From Candolleomyces eurysporus (taxonomy: Eukaryota > Basidiomycota > Agaricomycetes > Agaricales > Psathyrellaceae), in the NCBI GenBank assembly GCA_027579435.1, contig JANBPK010000936.1, forward strand, positions 33,206 through 97,205: DNA of 64,000 bases. Direction: 5' to 3'. The notes under the pieces were generated by a model that worked only from the letters and a program-made list of their open reading frames with translations, ran no database searches and was not told the DNA's origin. How positions within the stretch are numbered: the stretch's first letter is position 1; each line of letters begins with the position of its first letter. Of this stretch, positions 56,528 to 64,000 are shown in pieces. A program made the translations under genes and the position numbers.

Positions 56528-56879
56528 AATAATCTCCTTTCGCCGTTGCTGGTTCGCTTTTCTCGCCTTTCTCAACGTTGCTGCTTTGGAATGATACTTT
56601 AAAGATCTGCATGCATTTTATTCACTCATTAAATACAGACTACCATGTACTTATTTTTCTGTAGAACCGGGGTTGCCCATTCAATAAAAGAGAATTGGAA
56701 ATGGGGTTCGCATATATTCGGAATTTGGGAATTTCGATAAGATTCGGCGCTTATCTCTATCTCGGGGTCTGTAAAGTGCTGTGCTGAGCGCGGTACCGAA
56801 ATACATCAATTTCTCAAGGTCAGCTGGGAAGGGACGCAAACAGGAAGCGTTGGAGAAATGCTCTGACTCGACGTCCACC
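56528..56879. other. Intergenic
   Basis: A 350-bp spacer between the protease stop and the F-box gene start. No further feature. Confidence 0.4.
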
Positions 56880-59074
56880 ATGCCGCCCCCCATCGCCTCT
56901 GCGACGCGATCAGTTGTCCCTCCTAAAGGGCGACCTCCGAAACAGACCACCCTTTCTCCGTCAAAGTCCATAAATCCAGATCCTAGTGCTTACCCACGTA
57001 CCAATCCCATCGGCGCGCTCAGCACCTTGCTCAAGCTCTTATCATCCCTTTCAACTCGTGTAGGACGATGTCAGTACAAGCTCACGCCAGCTGAACACGC
57101 GCTATCCCTTCACCTAGTCTCTATCCTCGACCCCTATGTTTATCAAGGAGCGAAGACGCTATCCACGGTCGTCAGCGCGCAAACTAAACCCATCATCTCG
57201 GGCCTCGTATACCAGCCTACCGAGATTTTGGACAGCATCATGTCTTATTTAGACTCGAAGCGCGACTTGCTGAATGTCGCGTTGTGCTGCCACCACCTCC
57301 ACGACGTCATCTTCCCTCGCCATTTCGAATACCGGTTTATACGTTGCAAGGTTTCGTCGATTAGCGTGTGGAACCACTTGCTTGTTAATCACTCTTTGGC
57401 GAGGAACGTTAGGAGGTTGGAAATTGTCGATGAGAGGAGCTCGGCGTCCACCGCTATAATGCCCCGTGGCATGGTCGTTCCCCGCGGTATCACCAAGCGA
57501 GACACGGACCTGGAGTCGACGGACGATGAGCTGGGGATGCATAAGAAGCAGGAGAGGTATTTGGCTTTAGCGCTGCAGAGGATGTCAGGGCTGAAGGAGC
57601 TCAAATGGTCGTGTAACCATTCTCCGATTTCCATCGAGCATATTTGGCCTGCTCTGTTGATGCGCTGCACCACGCTCGACACGTTGGAGATCGCGGATAA
57701 CCTGGTGTTCACGTCCAAGGGATCTGAAGCGGAGGATACCGCAGCCTCGAGTGGTGGTGAGAGCGACAACGAGAAGGATGAAGAATCGGGACTGTCTGTA
57801 CTTCCGGTAAGCGACCCTCTATCATCGAGTCGTCGTTTGCTAATAGTCCCGGGGATACAGATGTCTACGCTCACGAACGCCATCTTCAAGTCAACTCGCC
57901 ACAACTATGGCGCTCGTAAGAATCCAGACATATCGCGCATCACGGAGATTCTGTCGCGTTGCCCTAGCTTGAAGGTCCGTTAGCTTACGTTGAAATCTGC
58001 TCTGACCTGACGTTTATTACGCGGCAGAACCTCCAAGTGTCCTTCGTTCGTCCAACCAGAGCTCAACCTGGGCTCCTCCCAGCCGTTGACGAGCTCCTTG
58101 AAGGCCGTTGGTCGAATCTCACAAGGCTCTCCCTGACCGGTTTACACTCCACGTCGACGACGAATCTATCGTCCTTCCTTTCCGAACACCAGCAGCTCGA
58201 AAGCCTTCACCTCGACGTTCTAGGGGTTTACAATCTGGACCTCCATCCCGACACTCTTCCTCGTCTCCGAGAAATCACCGCTGGAAAAGACGTGCTCAAC
58301 TCCATATTAAGGTGTAGCCTCAGCGGTGGAGAGGGTGACCTGCGTCCTATAGAAGCTGTGAAGGGTTTCAAGCTCTCAGGTACCCACGCCACGGTCGACG
58401 GGAAACACGTTGATCATGAACTCTTCCACAACTTGAAGAAGCATTCTAAAACTCTTCATCGCGTAGAGCTTGGAGGATGGCACGACATGGACGACGTTCG
58501 GAAACTTGCAAGCTCCCTTCCCGGGCTCGCTTACCTCGATCTGGGTAAACGGCTCAACGTTACCACCAACCGAGGAGGGGCTGTTGGTCCCGTTACGAAT
58601 TTCGAAGAGTGGCTCGAAGTCTTGCTAACACTTCCCGAATTACGCGCTCTTCACGGAGTAAAGTTCTTCTACGAAATCTCGACGAACAACATCCCCAACT
58701 CCTCTGCCAATCCCGCGGCCATATCGACTGCATCCACTTCGACACCAACCACTATGCACGTCCAAGCGACAGGGAATATGGCGGCGTCGTTCGGGGATTC
58801 TGTGGTGGCAGCAAAGATTCAAAGCCAGATGTCTCTCATGGATCGTTCTCGTATGAAAAAGAACGACTGGACTGCGAGTATGTTGGTCTGGCGTTGCCCC
58901 AAGCTACGTCGGGTCGACTATTGGGAAGATGGATCGTCGAGAATTATTGCTCTCACTCGGGGACCGAATTCCTCAACTACAGGAGGGGATCAGGGCGTCT
59001 TCGATGGCGGTGAAGCCACGATTAGGGAGAGCAATAAGGTGAGGTGGGAGGTGAGGAGGTTGAAGTCGGTTTGA
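56880..59074 (+). CDS. F-box / LRR-like protein (713 aa)
   Basis: Two phase-0 exons are 56880-57974 and 58028-59074. The F-box lies at about residues 110-150 (PTEILDSIMSYLDSKRDLLN, VALCCHHLHDVIFPRHFEYR), and this domain binds SKP1 in SCF ubiquitin ligases. After it come leucine-rich segments in exon 1 (ALQRMSGLKELKWSC, RCTTLDTLEIADNLVF) and exon 2 (NLTRLSLTGLHST, LESLHLDVLGVYNL, LPGLAYLDLGKRL, LTLPELRALHGVKF), a curved substrate-recognition surface. A Ser/Glu-rich acidic insert sits near residue 290. The C-terminus reads WRCPKLRRVDYWEDGSSRI. The start is the ATG of MPPPIASATRS; no earlier in-frame ATG exists without an upstream stop or non-ATG codon. A decayed fragment of exon 2 lies at 20.88-21.26 kb. 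Confidence 0.88.
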
Positions 59075-62000
59075 TTGAGACCTCAATTGAGCTGGCATAC
59101 GTTGTTCAAGTATGTATCGCGCTGTTGTAGTGAGCATTATGTACAGAACCATATTTCATACAGGAACGGCGTCCCAATCAGAAATGGCCGCTTTCCCTAT
59201 CAAGTGGGTAAACGGCCACTTAATGGCTTTAGCCATGTAAAGTCAGGGATGGTTCGACTCCTTTCATCCCAGAGTGACGCCATCATTTGCGGGTACGCGC
59301 TTAACGACTCCGCCTTTCATCGCCTCATTCGAGGAACATCCGCCATTGCGACAGATCGCTCTATCTTGCGGCACAAGCCCCGTATAGGTGTACGACGGGT
59401 GGAAGGAATCTACCACCCGAAGTGAAAAAGAATACCCCCAAGCTCCGATGTACGTGCATTCACACACCTAGGGCTCTCTACTCATCTTCTGAATCTCAGG
59501 TAAAGCTGCGGTGTGCGTCCGAATCCTCGAATTCCTGGCCTCGTGGGCATCCGGGGTTTGGAGGAAGATTGCCAAGTTCGTCATCGTTGTGTTAAATTAA
59601 AGAATGTGAAGTGAAATCCTGAGCGCGGTTCGTCGATTGTGTCTTCCAACTGTAGCTGAGACCCATTCTTATCTTGAGCAGTACAAGCATGAGTGGTGCA
59701 GTTGAGGTTCTACAGTGAACCACTATCGCATGAAGTCAAGCTAGTATATAACGGTTACACTTGACCAACCAAATTGGTATTCCTCAACGACTCTAGATGG
59801 AAACCTCACAGCCCAGGTCCACGGAAATTTGAGCTTTCGAAAGTCGATCAGCTTGTGGATGCGGCAGAGAGAGTCAGGACAAGCGAGAGACAAAGAACGG
59901 ACTGGTGAAGGCCGTGTATGGAGCGTCCCTTGAGTCCCGGAAGAGAGTCAGACCACACATGCCATGGACTCGACCTAAGCCGGTCTACCCTGAGAGAAGC
60001 ATATGCATATGAGGAGAAGTCGGTGGGGGCCACGCATAGATTTACACTAGCAAACCTACTCCCAAAGAAACGAAGCACGACGAGAGGCCGGTGGAGGCCA
60101 CGCATCGACGCCCACCGAGCTACTCCCAAGGAACGAATTCGAAGCACGAGTCACAAGCCTATTCACCAGTGCTCGTATCTGTTTTTCCAATGGCTGTCGT
60201 TGACAACTCGGACACAGCCATATTCTCATCATGGATTTCCATTGTCTCCTCCCACCATTCTTTCTCCCTTTGACTCAAGTCTCCCCCACTATCAAGAGTT
60301 TGCAAATTAATTATTCTAAAGCTCAGCCCACCCGAAACAGCCCTGAGCACTCATTGCTCCCGTCACCTTTCCTATATTTCGACGGTGAGCGGTCGGTCCC
60401 TGGTAGAGCTCGCAGCCGTCAAGGGTATTGCCCTCGTTAGCTCATTGTAAATTTCATCTACCCTCTAGGGAATAAAATGTGGTCACAGCCTTAGCATAAC
60501 ATAGATTGTAACTTCCTGTTTTGTATATCGATAGCCCAGAACCTGATCTCATCTTGATTGTGCTTTTCGCTGGACCCCGCCAGCGGAGTGAATTGGATAG
60601 GTGGCCACGGACGTTGTCACAGGTGCCTTTTCTATCTGTTTGCTTGATCTCCGCGTGCACCTTGGTCTCTATGAATCTCCATCTCATGTAGTGACGTATT
60701 AAGCGGCTCCGGGTAGAAATCTAAAACGAAGCCTTCTAAATACTGAGGACTTTGGGGGAGTCTAGGCTCGGAGCACTGATACTAGACTTGATGAAATTTG
60801 AATGATATTTACAATCGCAGCAGTATCAGCGAGAGGGAATATAGAAAGGCATAGGTGAAAGAGCGCAACACATGCCGTCATCACTGGTAGTAATAAATGA
60901 GGGATTGCAAGAGTTATGATAAGGTATCTTGCGCTTCGAAGAAGCGTCGATGAGAGTCCCAACAGCCAATGAACGAATCGGAAACGAAGCGTACGGACGC
61001 CGGTAAAGCTGTCGTATCTCTACGGTGTGCTAAGAACAGCACTGGGAACCCATAGAAACGTTCGACAATTCTCATCATGATCAAAATCCCTTCCCTGAGT
61101 CACATTGTTTGCTTCCCAAGCCGTACAGTATGTGGATCCAGGACCTAACACATGTTACAGTGTTCCTTGGGTCTAACCTTGTCTCCAGTGCTCCCTATAA
61201 TAGGGCTATAAACTCTACCTGAAATTTAAAGCCATGGCTTTCTGTACAAAGGGTATATCAGTCTGTATGTTTCTCTTTGCGACGATTCTCTTCCGGAAAA
61301 GCCATGTCATGGCCCTGACTATACGAGGGCAGCGTACTTAGTCGAGTCGATCACGTTCCGAGACCGAAATCAACGTTCCTCTTCTCCAGCCTCCAGGAGT
61401 TCACTTTTGTGGTACCGAGCCGAAGAACCTGTTGCCTCGGACGACGATTCCTGAGCGGTGATGAAAGTTGGTGGAAGACCGTTCAGACGCACCTCATCTG
61501 ACTGCAACGTTTAGCTAAGCGATGCTCAGATGTTAGCCGAGTTGAGCATATCAGTTTGAGCAAATCATCATGTTTAAGACTGGATCACGTCCGGAATATC
61601 TTTAGCTCAGTTGAAGTAGCGATATGAATTTAAGGTGGACGACGTCAAGCCTGTCGATGTCTGGGCCTGTATCAAGATGTCTGCCAATATCAGTCTCTTT
61701 CACACGAGTGATTTTGAGTCTAATTCAACGAGCTTATGGTCTAGGTCGCGGAATCAGCCTTGAACGTGCTTTGGATTTGGGCAAATAAGCTGGAACATCA
61801 CCAGCAATGCAGTTCTTTGTGCGATCCGCTGAGTGGTCGTAACAATCGGTTTTTTATGTCCGGTAACAAACAGACAAGGGAATCCGAGCACATAGAACCC
61901 GCGACGCGGACTCTGAGCTCCGAAAGACCGTTCTGAAGTCTTCGTGTCCATTCGGTTTCGTACAGTGGTTATAAAGTAGCTTGCTTGACCGAGGGCAAGG

Positions 62001-62311
62001 GGCTACGCTCCGAGTCCACATCTCCCGACTTCTGTCAATTCCCGAAACGCTGAAATTTATTTTCGCGCAATTGGCAAAATCGAGCTGCAAAATCACACTC
62101 GAAATCAGCACGAAATCAACTCAAAAATCGTGACTGTGAATAAGAATATCCACAACATTTGTGCAGTAGCTTTGGCCTGGGACTAACACTCCGCGATAGT
62201 GTTTCTCTCCAAACACAAATACGACATNAAAACGCCGCGCATGTGGTGTACAAAAAAAAATCGTGCTTTATCAAGTTTCATGTCTAACGATGACTGAGTC
62301 TCACATCCAGC
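59075..62311. other. Long intergenic region
   Basis: About 3.2 kb with no supportable gene. It holds a tandem duplication at 60022-60150 (listed separately), an AT-richer part at 60.5-61.3 kb and a TATA-like 'ccctataatagggctataaac' near 61195 with no gene attached. An N lies at 62228. Confidence 0.45.
60022..60150. repeat. Diverged tandem duplication (unit about 68 bp)
   Basis: Cggtgggggccacgcataga ... ctactcccaaagaaacgaag at about 60022-60085 is followed directly by ccggtggaggccacgcatcg ... ctactcccaaggaacgaatt at about 60090-60150. Both halves end in a gaagcacgag/gaagcacgac block. Non-coding. Confidence 0.6.
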
Positions 62312-63544
62312 TCAACATGCGGCACTCCGTGTCTCTACTTCGTTACGTGCGGTTATTGCATTTTCTTCTCCTTCTACCGAGCTGTTCTTGAACTGAATCT
62401 CACCATGACTACGGCCTCCAGACGGCACGGAAAAATCCTCAAAAGAGCGGTTCATACCAATCCGAACCATGATTGCCGTGCAATTGAGTCCCTAGTAGTC
62501 CAGAAGGAAGTCAATCTACACAAGTTCAGCTGAACATTAAGCGGCCATGTCACGTACGTAGATGATAGTAACTGGCCCCGCAATTATTGAAAAGGGTGCG
62601 TAATCCAGTGTGAATAGAACAAGGTAGATGAGCTGGGAGACAAGGATGAAGACGGCGGACTCCAAGAGGATAGAGGCTATCCAAGATAGTGTATCCCCGT
62701 TGCCGTTAGCGGGATGGCTGGACCAGTCGACTCTGTAAGGCCTCGTCTCCTTGTGGACTTGATAGATCCGGATGATTAAGAAGCCAGAGACAATGACGTT
62801 GACCGTTAGGGATATACTCATCCAAGTAAGGCCGAGTGGGATCCACCAACTTTTTGCAGAATAGTCGTTGAACTGGTCTTTCATCAATCCTTGGCTGATT
62901 GTAACGCATAGGCCAGCCACTGCAAAGTTGATTTTAATGAACGAACGCAACTGCTGCAAACCATGACCTACCGCAAGAGCAGAGGGCAAGGAGGCCGGGA
63001 AGTAGACCGGTAGCAGTAGACCTTCTATATACATGCCAGCAGCGGTATATCTGCGATGAGATTCAGCGTTAAACAATAGAATATCACAGCTGGTGACATA
63101 CCAGAATGCATTGAGCCAGGAAATCGACCAGAACAGTTAGGGTGGTGCATATGGCATGGGCTTTGGACAACCAAGGAGCTTGCGGGTCTCTTCTCTATGC
63201 AAAACCATCAGCAAGGCCGACACACTTTGGGACCACATTTGATTGTGCCTCATTAAAAATGTGCTACACACCAAGAGGTGAAAGTCCAGCACATCTCTCA
63301 GTGCCACGGCGACGAGACATAGAATGAATAGGGTGAAAATCCCACAGTTAACTATGTTGACGGGCGTCTTTTTCGACCGAAAAACCTTGATGTATAGTGC
63401 AAAGACGGCAACGTACACCCCTGACATAGCGACACGCTCAGCTGAGGATGATATCAAGGGAGAGCGAGTGTGGTTCAACGCACCGAAGAATATCTGAGTG
63501 AGGAAAGCTCCAATAAGTCCTGCGTCAAGACGGGTTAGCGCCAT
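62312..63544 (-). CDS. Seven-transmembrane protein, basidiomycete family (307 aa)
   Basis: Six exons are 63544-63484, 63420-63272, 63194-63102, 63050-62972, 62919-62558 and 62491-62312. All borders are GT..AG and all phases agree. The N-terminus MALTRLDAGLIGAFLTQIFF|GVYVAVFAL is typical of mushroom 7TM proteins. AHAICTTLTVLVDFLAQCIL|IYRCWHVYRRS gives the helix-3 'IYRC' motif. Helices such as SISLTVNVIVSGFLIIRIY and ILLESAVFILVSQLIYLVLF precede the last exon GLNCTAIMVRIGMNRSFEDF. This last exon is easy to miss because the frame would otherwise stop soon after VTIIY. The C-terminal tail is hydrophilic. Function unknown; related to the genes at 10.1 and 34.7 kb in layout. Confidence 0.82.
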
Positions 63545-63754
63545 CTTGAGGGATGATAATAAAGTGATGCAGCAGACAACCACCTCTTAGCGTGCCGTTG
63601 GTAGCTTTCATATAGATCAGGTCCCTGGTTCCTCATTGGAGATCCGTAAACACGACTGGGGTAGTCTTATTTTAGCCCATACTGATAGAGTTCATCGCTT
63701 TACATGTACTTCTTCTGATCCCTGGTATGGGTTAAGAGACTTTTGTTTTGAGTC
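63545..63754. other. Spacer before terminal repeats
   Basis: The upstream region of the 62.3-kb gene; no TATA box identified. Confidence 0.35.
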
Positions 63755-63774
63755 TAGGGTGGATCCACCCTAGA
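63755..63774. repeat. Perfect 20-bp palindrome
   Basis: CTAGGGTGGATCCACCCTAG equals its own reverse complement. It begins the G-rich tract and each half carries one CTAGGGTG unit, so the palindrome looks like a head-to-head junction of that unit. Confidence 0.8.
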
Positions 63775-63862
63775 GCCATAGGGTGGACAAGGGTGGGTGA
63801 GCTAGCTGCTAGGGTGGGATGCTAGGGNTGGGGTGCTAGGGTGAGTGGGATGAGGTGCTAGG
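63775..63862 (+). repeat. Telomere-like CTAGGG(T/A) degenerate repeats
   Basis: CTAGGG or ATAGGG recurs about every 10-20 bp (atagggtgg, gctagggtggga, gctagggntgggg, gctagggtgagtg, gctagggttgag). The fungal telomere unit is TTAGGG, so this is a related but degenerate G-rich array on one strand. An N at 63828 lies within it. Confidence 0.55.
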
Positions 63863-64000
63863 GTTGAGAGATCACAGAGAAATTGAGAGATCAGAGAACT
63901 TGAGAGATCACAGAGAACTTGAGAGATTACAGAGAACTTGAGAGATTACAGAGAACTTGAGAGATCACAGAGAACTTGAGAGATTACAGAGAACTTGAGA
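63863..64000 (+). repeat. 19-bp minisatellite
   Basis: The unit gagagat(c/t)acagagaactt (19 bp) is repeated about seven times, first with small deletions and then almost perfectly, up to the end of the window. The main variation is C or T at one position (gatcac versus gattac). The array probably continues beyond the window. Confidence 0.85.

Noticed and set aside
57249..57904. Minus-strand ORFs opposite the F-box gene
   Set aside because: Antisense to a well-supported F-box/LRR exon.
61180..61210. Near-palindromic ccctataatagggctataaac as a promoter or LTR edge
   Set aside because: TATA-like, but no downstream gene and no matching second LTR was found.

Overview
This window is nuclear DNA from a filamentous basidiomycete, most likely an Agaricomycete. 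Genes are split by many short introns (about 45-150 nt) with GT..AG borders. Several products belong to families I know only from mushroom-forming fungi and their relatives: DUF6534-type and related seven-transmembrane proteins, F-box/LRR proteins, Gag-like proteins and small secreted proteins. Conserved eukaryotic genes include a HAP3/NF-YB histone-fold subunit, a fungalysin (M36) metalloprotease and an NmrA-like oxidoreductase. No tRNA, rRNA or CRISPR was recognised. The species cannot be fixed from sequence reading alone.

Layout. 0.5-6 kb: a 54-aa secreted peptide (-), HAP3 (-), a DUF6534 7TM gene (+, 11 exons including 13-nt and 21-nt microexons), and a 122-aa secreted cysteine-containing protein (+). 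7.5-11.4 kb: a SET-domain protein (+), a decayed gene (-) and a second 7TM gene (-). 11.5-33.5 kb is a rearranged accessory block. It holds two copies of a zeta-toxin-like P-loop kinase gene (one broken at 12.7-13.6 kb, one open at 21.5-22.4 kb), four truncated copies of the 5' part of the gene at 50.4-52.6 kb, two decayed copies of the 2.6-4.4 kb 7TM gene, a piece of the 56.9-59.1 kb F-box gene, and a Gag-like retroelement remnant. Intact-looking genes sit between these pieces at 16.2-17.9, 24.7-25.6, 27.2-27.7 and 29.4-30.2 kb. 34.7-39.4 kb: a third 7TM gene (+) and a 794-aa polytopic membrane protein (-). 43.4-44.3 kb: NmrA-like oxidoreductase. 45-49 kb: a C2H2-finger fragment and an F-box/LRR gene with two frame lesions. 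50.4-59.1 kb: a 714-aa low-complexity protein, fungalysin and a 713-aa F-box protein. 62.3-63.5 kb: a fourth 7TM gene (-). The window ends in telomere-like G-rich DNA and a 19-bp minisatellite.

Working together. The secreted protease, two small secreted proteins and several membrane proteins suggest an outward-facing accessory neighbourhood. No operon-like logic applies, and neighbours are mostly independent. The most distinctive feature is the repeated copying of a composite segment made of the zeta-like kinase, the 5' end of the low-complexity gene and the 7TM gene, leaving one open kinase and a trail of pseudogenes.

Sequence quality. Twelve isolated N characters occur, mostly at homopolymer edges. 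In two genes, ignoring the N makes the intron phases agree. Single-base breaks next to such runs should therefore be treated as possible assembly artefacts.
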